Of a stretch of 64,000 nucleotides of DNA, positions 7,521 through 14,717 are shown in pieces. The stretch spans positions 31,757-95,756 of the forward strand of contig SVBG01000010.1 in the NCBI GenBank assembly GCA_015059015.1, given 5' to 3'. Both the position numbers and the translations under genes were made by a program. How positions within the stretch are numbered: position 1 is the first letter of the stretch; the number at the start of each line of letters is the position of its first letter. A model generated the notes under the pieces. It was given only the letters and a program-made list of their open reading frames with translations. It was not told where the DNA came from and ran no database searches. The stretch is from Erysipelotrichaceae bacterium. GTDB taxonomy: Bacteria; Bacillota_I; Bacilli_A; ML615J-28; CAG-313.

Positions 7521-7806
7521 GTTTAACACACTCCAACGATTGGCCACAATTAGGACAATAATTTATATCTTCAACATCATTAAAATCACAAATAGGACAA
7601 TGAAAAAAAGAAATAGGATCATAACTACCTTTATGTACTTTTAAAATAGGTTTCATCTTTTTTGTTTTATCTACTAATTCTTTAATAATATCTAATTCTT
7701 TAGGAAGTTCATCATATAATTTTACATATGGTCCACCCCAAAAATCATTATCATTTAAAATTTTATGATTTTTAATTTTAATAAAAGCTTTATAATATTT
7801 GTTCAT
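7501..7806 (-). CDS. Zinc-ribbon protein (prophage)
   Basis: 101 residues with a C-terminal zinc ribbon, CPICDF at about 70 and CPNCGQ at about 83 (two CxxC knuckles 13 apart), preceded by a helical basic N-terminus (MNKYYKAFIKIKNHKIL). There is no membrane segment. It lies between two secreted-protein genes and overlaps the next gene by 20 bases. Such small zinc-ribbon proteins in phages often bind nucleic acid or act in regulation; nothing more specific can be said. Confidence 0.7.
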   Translation of the reverse strand: MNKYYKAFIKIKNHKILNDNDFWGGPYVKLYDELPKELDIIKELVDKTKKMKPILKVHKGSYDPISFFHCPICDFNDVEDINYCPNCGQSLECVKHEKDNL

Positions 7807-7814
7807 ATTATCAC

Positions 7815-8558
7815 CTATTGCTTTTTATAATCTAATTTTCTTTTCATAAAAATTGCTATAACAACACCTGCAGCAATAGTTATTACTGCAACAATTATTC
7901 CAATAATTAAACCATAATTTATTGGTTTAACATAATTAATATCAGAGTTTAAACCATCTAATATATTAATTCTAAATACTCCTTCAGCTGAATATCCTGT
8001 AGTTGATGAATATGAGTAAGAACCATAATAAACACCTTTATTAAGTTTTTCTTCATCTGTTAAATCAAAGTATTGTGATGTAAAGATAATATTTAGATCT
8101 ACATTAGGAATTACTTCACATTTTTGTAAAGTATTTAATAATTGCTCTTTATTTAATGCATTTCTTGTATATATCCAACCATTAAAATAATAATCTGCAG
8201 CAAATTCTTTAACAACTTTTACTTTTAAAGAAACTATTGTGCTTTGTGTATAATTATCACCTAAATATTTTAAAGAATAAGTAATGTCGTATTCACCAAG
8301 TTCTGTACCATTACCAGTATAAGTATCCTTTAAAAGTTCAATTCCAAATTCAATATTATTAAAATCAGTATATTTAATAACTAAATCTTTAATTTCAGAT
8401 AAGGTTAATGTTCCAGTTTTGCTTTTATAAATAACTGTTTCATTTGCACTAAAATGTGGTGAATCATAATTATTTATATTTTCATCAGCATAAACATGTG
8501 TAGATAGAAAACAAAAACTTAATACTAAAATTAATATAAATATTAATTTTTTTACCAT
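7815..8558 (-). CDS. Secreted, C-terminally anchored protein (candidate virion tip protein)
   Basis: 247 residues: signal peptide at 1-25 (MVKKLIFILILVLSFCF, cleavage near VYADE), an ectodomain with a threonine-rich beta composition, a C-terminal helix at about 212-236 (rich in Ile, Val, Ala) and a basic end KRKLDYKKQ. Its ATGGTAA start overlaps the stop of the preceding gene by 7 bases, the same overlap seen at the Zot-like gene. It resembles a pIII-type minor coat by topology. Two further proteins of this design flank it. Confidence 0.7.
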   Translation of the reverse strand: MVKKLIFILILVLSFCFLSTHVYADENINNYDSPHFSANETVIYKSKTGTLTLSEIKDLVIKYTDFNNIEFGIELLKDTYTGNGTELGEYDITYSLKYLGDNYTQSTIVSLKVKVVKEFAADYYFNGWIYTRNALNKEQLLNTLQKCEVIPNVDLNIIFTSQYFDLTDEEKLNKGVYYGSYSYSSTTGYSAEGVFRINILDGLNSDINYVKPINYGLIIGIIVAVITIAAGVVIAIFMKRKLDYKKQ

Positions 8559-9337
8559 TTTCTTCTATACCTTCTCTTTCCAGTAAATAAAGATAGAATT
8601 AATAAAATTATTAATAAAAAAATAATTAAAACAATTAATTTAATTTCAAATCCAATTTCATTCCACCATTCACTAAATACAAATTTATCATCAGTATCTT
8701 CTACAGGTTCATCCTCAATTTCATTTTTTATTTTAAATTCTGCATTAAGTATTCCATAAGAAGAACTATTATTACTTACAGATGTTAAATATCCATCATA
8801 TATTTCATCAATAGTTAAAATAGAGCCATCAGTTGTTTTAAAAGATGTTGCAGTTAAGTTTTTATAAGATGTTGGAAATTTAACTATAAAATCATTAAAT
8901 TCTAGAATTCCATCAATATAAAATTCTTGAGGAACATCATTCTTATTATAAAAAATATAATATGTGAAGTCATAAGTATTTTTTTTCCAATACTCATAAA
9001 ATTCAAATTCTAATGCTTCAATAGGAATCATTTCATTAACATCATAATAAACATATGTTCCATCGATTATTTGATAATACCCTTTAAAAATCCAACCATA
9101 AGAATAAACACCTTCAAAATAAAAACATCCATCTATAATATCTTCGTCAGCAAGAGCTGAATAAACAGTTGAAGTAAAATATGAAGAATTATAATTTAAA
9201 GAATTTGATTCATTCGATTCATATATGTTATAATGTTTTATTTTTAAATCATAAACAATTTCATCTGCCTTAGTAATAACAGAAGTAGATACAAAAATTG
9301 TAAATAAACATAATATAAATAAGAAAATTTTTTTCAT
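8552..9337 (-). CDS. Secreted, C-terminally anchored protein next to the coat gene (candidate pIII-like)
   Basis: 261 residues: signal peptide at 1-25 (ends near TKADE), a Tyr/Ser/Asn-rich ectodomain, an acidic linker (about 209-220), a strongly hydrophobic helix at about 232-253 and the very basic tail GKRRYRRKW. It is the first gene after the major coat gene and its terminator. Known: in Ff phages gene III follows gene VIII with a terminator between them, the arrangement seen here. Sequence itself does not match a named family that I can recognise. Confidence 0.7.
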   Translation of the reverse strand: MKKIFLFILCLFTIFVSTSVITKADEIVYDLKIKHYNIYESNESNSLNYNSSYFTSTVYSALADEDIIDGCFYFEGVYSYGWIFKGYYQIIDGTYVYYDVNEMIPIEALEFEFYEYWKKNTYDFTYYIFYNKNDVPQEFYIDGILEFNDFIVKFPTSYKNLTATSFKTTDGSILTIDEIYDGYLTSVSNNSSSYGILNAEFKIKNEIEDEPVEDTDDKFVFSEWWNEIGFEIKLIVLIIFLLIILLILSLFTGKRRYRRKW

Positions 9338-9357
9338 AAAAAATTCCTTTCTTTTAA

Positions 9358-9394
9358 AATTTTAAAAATAGAGGGATATTTTTGTATCCCCCTA
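9358..9394 (-). terminator. Terminator behind the coat-like gene
   Basis: Arms at 9369-9378 and 9385-9394 (10 bp with one mismatch, five G-C pairs) and a T-rich tract on the minus strand. It lies 27 bases after the 62-residue gene. In filamentous phages the terminator behind the major coat gene sets its very high expression. Confidence 0.75.
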
Positions 9395-9420
9395 TTCAGA
9401 TATGGAGAAAAATACAATAA

Positions 9421-9609
9421 TTAACGAAGATATTTACCAGCTTTACGTAAAGCAGGTTTAACTGCTAATTGATAAATTATTAAACCAGCACAAGCAATAC
9501 CTACAATAATTGCAGCAGCTTTAAAACCTGGTTTAGTTAACCAATCAGCCATTTTCTCATACCATTTTAAATCAACAGTTTCTGTTAATACTCTTAAAAA
9601 CTTAGGCAT
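9421..9609 (-). CDS. Major coat protein-like (pVIII analogue)
   Basis: 62 residues in three parts: an N-terminal 30 residues with mixed charge, one Ala/Ile-rich membrane helix at about 31-50 and a basic C-terminus (KPALRKAGKYLR). This is the architecture of filamentous-phage major coats. No cleavable signal is obvious, which is also the case for some inovirus coats. A strong AAAGGAG site stands before the ATG, and the gene is the last before a strong terminator, both fitting high expression. Codon use here (CGT, GCT, GCA) is less extreme than its neighbours. Identification is by form and position, not by homology. Confidence 0.7.
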   Translation of the reverse strand: MPKFLRVLTETVDLKWYEKMADWLTKPGFKAAAIIVGIACAGLIIYQLAVKPALRKAGKYLR

Positions 9610-9708
9610 TTATTTTATTCTCCTTTCACGTGAATTTTTTATATTAAATAGTATAGACATGATGCTTTTAAATCACTTCAATAACTGCCTTTAAAATTAT
9701 TGTCTATT

Positions 9709-10284
9709 CTATAAAATATCTAGATCTAATTCATTTGAAGTATTTGATACTTCATCTTCATCGATATCTTTAGGTTTTTCAATAAATCTGAAATTACCTT
9801 TATTTGCTTTTTTAATAGAAACCATTAAAGCAAGTTCAGTTTGACTAAAGAAATGAGTATGACATTGTCCATTAGGAGCTAACCAATATTGAACAGAGTA
9901 ATATTTTTCGTCATTTTGTTTAACACCTTTTACTAAACGATAGTAAATTGGAGCTTCAAATTGATGAGATAAGAAATAACCATCAGTTTTACCATTAACT
10001 AGTCTAACTTGATTATATTCATCTAAAGAAATATTTTCTCGATATTTTTGAGTATCACCTAATGAATTGATGATTAAACCATTTTCATGTAATATAAATT
10101 CATATGTATATGATTTAGTTGTTTTACCAACACGTGGTAAAAACAAACCATTTACTTTAGATAATTTTTTAATTTCACTTGCTGTTAAATCATTAATTTT
10201 AACATAAGAAGAAGTAGTAGAAGTTGTTTCTTTTTCAACCTTTTCTACATTTTTTACTTCAGTTTTCTTTTCTTGTTTTTCCAT
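9709..10284 (-). CDS. Candidate ssDNA-binding protein with acidic tail (prophage)
   Basis: 191 residues: a charged, low-complexity N-terminus (KKTEVKNVEKVEKE, then a Thr/Ser run), a folded central region at about 28-165 rich in aromatics and beta-type sequence, and a strongly acidic end (DIDEDEV...ELDLDIL). It has no membrane helix. Known: filamentous phages need an abundant ssDNA-binding protein, and ssDNA-binding proteins often end in an acidic tail. It stands just upstream of the coat gene. This role is a guess from composition and place; an alternative is a scaffold or regulator. Confidence 0.5.
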   Translation of the reverse strand: MEKQEKKTEVKNVEKVEKETTSTTSSYVKINDLTASEIKKLSKVNGLFLPRVGKTTKSYTYEFILHENGLIINSLGDTQKYRENISLDEYNQVRLVNGKTDGYFLSHQFEAPIYYRLVKGVKQNDEKYYSVQYWLAPNGQCHTHFFSQTELALMVSIKKANKGNFRFIEKPKDIDEDEVSNTSNELDLDIL

Positions 10285-10338
10285 AATTAATTTCCTTCTT
10301 TCTGATAAGATTATTTTATATCCTCTTACCTGGATAAA

Positions 10339-10560
10339 TTATTTTTTATTTGCTGCCCAAAATGCTCTATGTGCTTTTTGAGCATTAATGTCATCAGTTC
10401 TAGCAGATACTAAAAGAACATTATTTTTATTTTTCCATTCATCTGTAGGTATAATATTATAACCATTGAAAGAACCATCTAATACTGAATAACTTTTAGT
10501 TATCTTTTTTATTGGAACTTTTTGTTTTGTTACTTTATCATAATAAAAGAACTTTGACAT
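10339..10560 (-). CDS. 73-residue basic protein (prophage)
   Basis: Starts MSKFFYYDKVTKQKVPIKKI. I chose 10560 because GAGGTGA precedes it, whereas a longer frame would overlap the neighbour by 50 bases. It has a basic N-terminal half and no membrane helix, and ends FWAANKK. It sits in a run of three small basic proteins upstream of the coat genes. No family recognised. Confidence 0.65.
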   Translation of the reverse strand: MSKFFYYDKVTKQKVPIKKITKSYSVLDGSFNGYNIIPTDEWKNKNNVLLVSARTDDINAQKAHRAFWAANKK

Positions 10561-10564
10561 TTTT

Positions 10565-10792
10565 TCACCTCTTAAATCTATTTGAAACATTATCAAATAT
10601 AATTTCTTTTGCAACTGGACCTAAACAGTATCCAGTTCTAACCATTTGTTTAATACATTCTGAATGATATGTTATTAACACTGGATCTCTTTTTGCAACT
10701 GCTTTAAACATGCATTTCCTATGAGCTTTTATTGAAGCACACCACTTATCATGATCTTTTTGATTTTTATAATTTGACTTTGCTGTAATCAT
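10565..10792 (-). CDS. 75-residue basic cysteine-containing protein (prophage)
   Basis: MITAKSNYKNQKDHDKWCAS at the start. Cysteines at about 18, 27, 47 and 56 with histidines nearby could bind a metal, but no clear finger pattern is formed. It is basic and soluble, and probably nucleic-acid-binding by charge alone. Four bases separate its stop from the next gene's start. Confidence 0.6.
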   Translation of the reverse strand: MITAKSNYKNQKDHDKWCASIKAHRKCMFKAVAKRDPVLITYHSECIKQMVRTGYCLGPVAKEIIFDNVSNRFKR

Positions 10793-10800
10793 TAAATAAC

Positions 10801-11088
10801 CTACTTATTAAAATTATTTAAATACAATTTTAATTGATTAGCATTTGTATTTGAACCATTAACTGTTTTTAAATCTCTTTTTGCCCAAGACTCTGTAGCA
10901 TTAGATTTAATAAGAGTAATGGCTCTTCCTTTTGACATCCTTGATAAACGTTTTGCATTTTTTCTAACAAAATCATAACACCCTCTATCATTTGACATAA
11001 CAATTTGTAATGTATGATTCCCTACAGGATCAGAACCATAAACTTTATAAGTTTTTGGATTATACTTTGTATAATTTGTTTTTCTCAA
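10801..11088 (-). CDS. 95-residue basic protein (prophage)
   Basis: Starts MRKTNYTKYNPKTYKVYGSD; Lys/Arg/Asn-rich with a central basic patch (FVRKNAKRLSRMSKGRA at about 41-57) and no membrane segment. It ends 8 bases before the 75-residue gene. Charge suggests DNA or RNA binding. Not recognised. Confidence 0.65.
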   Translation of the reverse strand: MRKTNYTKYNPKTYKVYGSDPVGNHTLQIVMSNDRGCYDFVRKNAKRLSRMSKGRAITLIKSNATESWAKRDLKTVNGSNTNANQLKLYLNNFNK

Positions 11089-11116
11089 TTTAACACCATT
11101 TTAACCTTTCTATATT

Positions 11117-11266
11117 TTAAAAAATAATACTATCTTCTGATAATGTAATATTAATTACATCTTCAACAATTCCAGGATCATTATTAATTAATCCTAATGC
11201 ATCAATAAAACAATAAACTACTAATATAATTACAAGCAAACAAATTAGTCTTGATATTAATTTCAT
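11117..11266 (-). CDS. 49-residue membrane peptide sharing a C-terminal motif with its neighbour
   Basis: A gap reading frame: MKLISRLICLLVIILVVYCF, a single N-terminal helix, then a short acidic part ending ITLSEDSIIF. It has a good AGGTGA site 7 bases before the ATG. The last ten residues match the C-terminus of the 318-residue protein upstream (ITLSEDSIVF), and the DNA there is also nearly the same. It could be a remnant of a duplicated gene or a small partner recognised by the same factor. Confidence 0.65.
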   Translation of the reverse strand: MKLISRLICLLVIILVVYCFIDALGLINNDPGIVEDVINITLSEDSIIF

Positions 11267-11282
11267 TTGCTATCACCTACTT

Positions 11283-12239
11283 TTAAAATACTATACTATC
11301 TTCTGATAAAGTAATAGAAGGATTACTAAATAAATTATCTTTATTCATATTAATTGCATAAATAGTAAATTGTTGTCCATTTGAAAATACAACATCTAAA
11401 TTGTACCAATTAGAACATTGCATTAAACATTCAATTTGAATTTGAGTTAATCCTGAATTAGGATTATTATTTAAAAAACAATTTAAAATTTGAATAATCG
11501 AAAAATTACTAAAATCTTCAAAAACTGAACTTGTAAATCCTGGTGTAATGTCATTTTGAGCAAAACATTCTAATAATTCTTGAGATAAAGATAAATTTAC
11601 ACTATAAGATATATCACCAACAGTTCCAACATGTAAATAATCAACTCCAAGCTCTAGTAACTTATCATTTAAAATATTATCATTAGATAAATTTTCATAA
11701 TTAATAACATATTCGTTTAACTGATAATCTACTAAATAACTGTTACTTTCGGTAATAAACATTTGACAACTATTTAATTGAGTTACTTTATAATTACAAT
11801 CAATAGTACATGTTGCAGGATTAATAGTTTCATACTCTGGTGCAGAAACAGTTAAAATAATTTGAATATCAAAATGTTGAATAAAATTTACAGTACATGT
11901 ATATGAATCTTCTGATACTTCTAAACTAATATAATCATTAACATCTAATGTTGAAGTTGTTTTCCAACTTAAATCCCATGCTAGAAAAGGAGTTTCATTA
12001 AAATTACCTTCTAAATTTGCAGTAATAGCATAAGATTCAGTTGCTTCAGAATTACCTTCATTAACTGCTTTTTTTCTTGATAATTTAATATGATTTGAAT
12101 TTTCAGTTTGAACAACTAAATTTTTATTTGTATTTACTAAATCTTTATTATTTGAATTAATAAATACACATGACATTACAGCAATTAAACAAATCAATAA
12201 TGCTGATAAACTAAATAAAATAATTTTTTTTCTTTTCAT
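11283..12239 (-). CDS. Secreted or N-terminally anchored protein with ITLSEDSIVF tail (prophage)
   Basis: 318 residues. The N-terminal hydrophobic segment (about 5-27) after KRKK is a signal or anchor, with a Cys at 24 in a poor lipobox context. An Asn/Ser/Thr-rich beta-type ectodomain follows. The last ten residues, ITLSEDSIVF, recur in the 49-residue gene 16 bases downstream. It lies at the tRNA-proximal end of the prophage. It could be a virion, adsorption or superinfection protein. No family recognised. Confidence 0.65.
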   Translation of the reverse strand: MKRKKIILFSLSALLICLIAVMSCVFINSNNKDLVNTNKNLVVQTENSNHIKLSRKKAVNEGNSEATESYAITANLEGNFNETPFLAWDLSWKTTSTLDVNDYISLEVSEDSYTCTVNFIQHFDIQIILTVSAPEYETINPATCTIDCNYKVTQLNSCQMFITESNSYLVDYQLNEYVINYENLSNDNILNDKLLELGVDYLHVGTVGDISYSVNLSLSQELLECFAQNDITPGFTSSVFEDFSNFSIIQILNCFLNNNPNSGLTQIQIECLMQCSNWYNLDVVFSNGQQFTIYAINMNKDNLFSNPSITLSEDSIVF

Positions 12240-12282
12240 TTTGTTTTTTCCTCTTTCTAAAATTTTTTATTTTATTGTTTTA

Positions 12283-12311
12283 TTGAACTAATTAATAAAA
12301 TTTGGTATAAT
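12283..12311 (+). promoter_or_regulatory. Plus-strand promoter antisense to the 82-residue gene
   Basis: TTGAAC at 12283-12288, 17 bases, TATAAT at 12306-12311, pointing right. No plus-strand gene of size follows; the transcript would be antisense to 12323-12571. In such AT-rich DNA a chance match is possible. Confidence 0.4.
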
Positions 12312-12322
12312 AAGTAAAATAC

Positions 12323-12571
12323 TTAATTTAATTTTTCAAATGGAATACCAATTAAAGAAGTTAAACTAATTGAAATATTAGTTATTTCATTATTAGAATT
12401 TAATAAAAAAAGTTTAACATCAGTTACATGATTAATAGTTGATAAACATTTAATTTTGAATTTACTATCTAAAATCAAAATTTCATCATTCTCTTTTAAT
12501 CCCATTGCAATTAAAAGATCATGTGATGTAAATAAATTTAAATTTTTTGTTTTTTCTTTTGCTTGTTCCAT
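12323..12571 (-). CDS. 82-residue protein, first gene at the tRNA side of the prophage
   Basis: A soluble protein starting MEQAKEKTKNLNLFTSHDLL, with alternating strands after residue 30. It has a good GGAGG site before the ATG. There is no HTH that I can see, although the first leftward gene of a prophage is a natural place for a control gene. A strong promoter on the opposite strand reads across it. Not recognised. Confidence 0.6.
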   Translation of the reverse strand: MEQAKEKTKNLNLFTSHDLLIAMGLKENDEILILDSKFKIKCLSTINHVTDVKLFLLNSNNEITNISISLTSLIGIPFEKLN

Positions 12572-12591
12572 TGTTTATCCTCCATAAATGC

Positions 12592-12627
12592 AAAAAAAGC
12601 CTAATTCTTGAAATTAAGAATTAAGCT
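12592..12627 (-). terminator. Terminator A downstream of tRNA-Arg
   Basis: A stem around AATTCTT/AAGAATT followed on the minus strand by TTTTTTT (12592-12598). It shields the prophage from tRNA transcription and lies just before the ribosome site of the 82-residue gene. Confidence 0.6.
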
Positions 12628-12669
12628 TAAAAAATAAAAGAGAATAAAAGTTTAATTCTCTTATTCTCT
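12628..12669 (-). terminator. Terminator B downstream of tRNA-Arg
   Basis: The perfect 9-bp arms AGAGAATAA (12639-12647) and TTATTCTCT (12661-12669) are followed on the minus strand by a T-rich run. Together with terminator A it makes a double stop between tRNA-Arg and the prophage. Confidence 0.6.
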
Positions 12670-12714
12670 AATTTGTTTATATAAATCGATTCTAAAATCG
12701 ATTTTAAGACTAAA

Positions 12715-12791
12715 TGGCGTCCCAGAAGAGATTCGAACTCCCGACACACGGCTTAGAAGGCCGTTGCTCTATCCAACTGAGCTACTGGGAC
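12715..12791 (-). tRNA. tRNA-Arg (anticodon TCT), CCA encoded
   Basis: A cloverleaf on the minus strand: acceptor GTCCCAG with CTGGGAC, D-arm GCTCAGTTGGATAGAGC, anticodon stem ACGGC/GCCGT with loop CTTCTAA (anticodon at 12755-12757), T-loop TTCGAAT and a genomic CCA at 12715-12717. Its 3' end faces the prophage, making it the likely integration target. A promoter lies at 12817-12845. Confidence 0.95.
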
Positions 12792-12816
12792 GTAAACTTA
12801 ACACATAAGCATAATT

Positions 12817-12845
12817 ATTATATCATAATTTGATGCTTTTGTAAA
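12817..12845 (-). promoter_or_regulatory. Promoter of tRNA-Arg
   Basis: On the minus strand: TTTACA (12840-12845), a 17-base spacer and a perfect TATAAT (12817-12822), about 25 bases before the tRNA 5' end. Confidence 0.7.
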
Positions 12846-12881
12846 GTAAATGACTATATTAAAATAAGAAAGAGTGTAGAT

Positions 12882-13451
12882 ATGAAATGTTTTATTCATC
12901 TTAATAATGATAGTAGTGATTATTGTTCAGTGTGTAAAAGACCTATTTGTACAAATTGTGAAACAAATGAAGATGGTATTTGTCCTAGATGTTCTAATTT
13001 TACACATAAGACGATATATAATTATAATAAAAAGATAGTATTATTTCTGTTACTTGTTTTTTTTATTAGAGTTACTACTTATTATGATGTTGTTGTTTTT
13101 ACAATTTATAATAATGGTTTAATTAGTTTTACATCTACAGGTGTTATAGTTTTAATAGCATTATTTATACCATTTTGTATTAATATTATAAAATATGGAT
13201 TTAAAAATGCAATTAAATATCAAATTTTTGGTAAAACATCTGCTATTGAAATAGCTGATAACAAAAAATGGAGATCATGGATTACTTATATAATAGGAAT
13301 AGTAATGTTTATATTGTTAGGTGTTTTATATATTGTATTTACACCATTGTTTATCATTACTGATTTAATTCATTTGATTAAATCAGTTAAAGATTTCTTT
13401 TATCATAAGAAAAAAATTTTAACAGAGACACAAATTAATAATTTAGGATAG
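12882..13451 (+). CDS. B-box-like zinc-finger membrane protein
   Basis: 189 residues. The N-terminus has a B-box-like metal site (C3, H6; C15xxC18; C23xxC26; C34xxC37), then three or four membrane helices (about 50-70, 82-100, 133-155) and a basic cytoplasmic tail. This layout (cytoplasmic finger plus membrane domain) occurs in many uncharacterised Bacillota proteins and in some rhomboids, but no rhomboid Ser/His motif is seen here. It ends 9 bases before the kinase-like gene, so the two are probably co-transcribed. Function unknown. Confidence 0.8.
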   Translation: MKCFIHLNNDSSDYCSVCKRPICTNCETNEDGICPRCSNFTHKTIYNYNKKIVLFLLLVFFIRVTTYYDVVVFTIYNNGLISFTSTGVIVLIALFIPFCINIIKYGFKNAIKYQIFGKTSAIEIADNKKWRSWITYIIGIVMFILLGVLYIVFTPLFIITDLIHLIKSVKDFFYHKKKILTETQINNLG

Positions 13452-13460
13452 AGGTATTTT

Positions 13461-13991
13461 ATGTTAATTTTAGTAGGACCTAGTGCGTCAGGTAAAACAC
13501 AAATAGTAAAAATTTTAATTGAAAAGTATGGACTTAAGAAAATGGTTACTTATACTTCTCGGGGGAAAAGACCTGGAGAAATAGATGGAATTGATTATTT
13601 TTTTCTATCAAAAGAAGAGTTTGAAAAAAGAATTAGTGAAGGTTTTTTTATTGAACATGTTGTTTATAATGGTAATTATTATGGAACATCAATTTCTCAA
13701 GTTTCTAGTGATAAAGTAGTAATTTTGGAACCAACTGGTCTAAAACATTATTTAAGTAAAATTAAGGATGAAGTAAAAGTTGTATTTTTAAGATGTTCAA
13801 GGGATATTGTTAGAATTAGAATGCAAGGTCGTGGAGATCATTTAGAAATAATTGAAAGAAGATTAGATTTAGATGAAAAAGTGTTTAATAAAGACGTTAT
13901 GAAACTTGCAGACTGGGTTGTTGATACTTCTGCATCTAATATTTATGATAATGCTAAAGAAATTTATACTTTGTATAAGGAATTTATCTAA
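13461..13991 (+). CDS. Guanylate-kinase-like P-loop protein
   Basis: 176 residues. The P-loop GPSASGKT is at about 5-12, the GMP-binding-type stretch YTSRGKRPGEIDGIDYFF at about 31-48 matches guanylate kinase closely, and a lid-type RMQGRGDH lies at about 122-129. The family's normal Asp/Gln segment after strand 4 (usually I-[DE]-x-Q-G) reads ILEPTGLKHY, so a GMP-contacting part is changed. It may be a true but divergent Gmk or a paralogue with another nucleotide substrate. It runs straight into the metallopeptidase gene (2-base gap). Confidence 0.75.
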   Translation: MLILVGPSASGKTQIVKILIEKYGLKKMVTYTSRGKRPGEIDGIDYFFLSKEEFEKRISEGFFIEHVVYNGNYYGTSISQVSSDKVVILEPTGLKHYLSKIKDEVKVVFLRCSRDIVRIRMQGRGDHLEIIERRLDLDEKVFNKDVMKLADWVVDTSASNIYDNAKEIYTLYKEFI

Positions 13992-13993
13992 TT

Positions 13994-14689
13994 ATGAATT
14001 ATCGAATTCAAATTTTAGATGATCATAATATTCCTTATGTCATTATAAAAAAGACGTATAAAAGAGTTTCGGTAAAATATAATTCTAATTGTGTTTTAGA
14101 AATAAGACAACCTATATATTTTCCAGATGTTGAAATGATTAAGTTTATTGAAAAACATATTGATTGGATTATTGTACACAAACCAGTTAAACCTTTACCT
14201 CATGAAAAATATAAAGATGGTGATTCATATTTATTATTAGGTAGAGAATATACATTAAAAATCGTATATTCTAATCATCAAGAAGTAATTTTCTTAAATA
14301 ATCAAATTATTGTTCATACTGCAAATGATAAAAATATTGAAAAATTATTAGACAAATTTCGTTTTCAACAAGCTGAAATTGTATTTAATGAAATTTTATA
14401 TAAATGTTTTTGTTCTATGAATAAGCATTTAATTAAATATCCAACATTAACTATAAAAGTTGCTAAGTCTCGTTGGGGATGTTGCTATATAAAAGAAAAT
14501 AGAATCATGTTAAATATATCTTTAATACATGTTCCTTTGACTTTAATAGAATATGTAATTTTTCATGAATTAGTGCATTTTGTTTATCCTAATCATTCAA
14601 AAGATTTTCATAATTTATTAAGTTTATATGTTCGTGATGAGAAAATGAAAAGAAATGAATTAAAGTTTTATAATATAATTTATAAATAA
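13994..14689 (+). CDS. YgjP-type metallopeptidase-domain protein
   Basis: 231 residues with the YgjP/DUF45 domain: the SRWGCCY motif at about 159-165 and the zinc motif HELVHF at about 190-195, followed by the third ligand in HSKDFH about ten residues on. In this family the domain is a SprT/WLM-like zincin. Nearly full length, with the usual strand-rich N-terminal region. It is the last gene of a three-gene run, with a terminator overlapping its stop. Confidence 0.88.
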   Translation: MNYRIQILDDHNIPYVIIKKTYKRVSVKYNSNCVLEIRQPIYFPDVEMIKFIEKHIDWIIVHKPVKPLPHEKYKDGDSYLLLGREYTLKIVYSNHQEVIFLNNQIIVHTANDKNIEKLLDKFRFQQAEIVFNEILYKCFCSMNKHLIKYPTLTIKVAKSRWGCCYIKENRIMLNISLIHVPLTLIEYVIFHELVHFVYPNHSKDFHNLLSLYVRDEKMKRNELKFYNIIYK

Positions 14690-14717
14690 CAAGAAAATTT
14701 TTCTTGTTATTTTTTTT
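14688..14717 (+). terminator. Rho-independent terminator
   Basis: The arms AACAAGAAAA and TTTTCTTGTT (14688-14697, 14699-14708) are followed by eight T. It closes the 12882-14689 operon. Confidence 0.75.

Larger units (their letters stand above)
1..12712. mobile_element. Inovirus/plectrovirus-like filamentous prophage (left end probably beyond or near the window edge)
   Basis: About 20 mostly minus-strand genes form one tightly packed block ending against the 3' side of tRNA-Arg. Seen directly: a tyrosine recombinase, a Rep_trans-type initiator, a P-loop protein with an N-terminal membrane helix (Zot/pI-like), a 62-residue single-helix coat-like protein followed by a strong hairpin, and several signal-peptide or single-helix proteins. 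Known: this combination (Zot ATPase, rolling-circle Rep, tiny helical coat, secreted adsorption proteins) is the hallmark of Inoviridae/Plectroviridae. No secretin (pIV) is present, as expected for a one-membrane host. Inferred: the right end lies in the tRNA 3' end. I could not find the matching att copy, so the left boundary is unknown. Genes abut or overlap, unlike the host. Confidence 0.8.

Noticed and set aside
12678..12704. ATCGAT-containing palindrome beside tRNA-Arg as a dif/Xer-like site
   Set aside because: It is palindromic (AAAATCGATTTT) but lacks the 11-6-11 dif layout, and its role cannot be told from the sequence.
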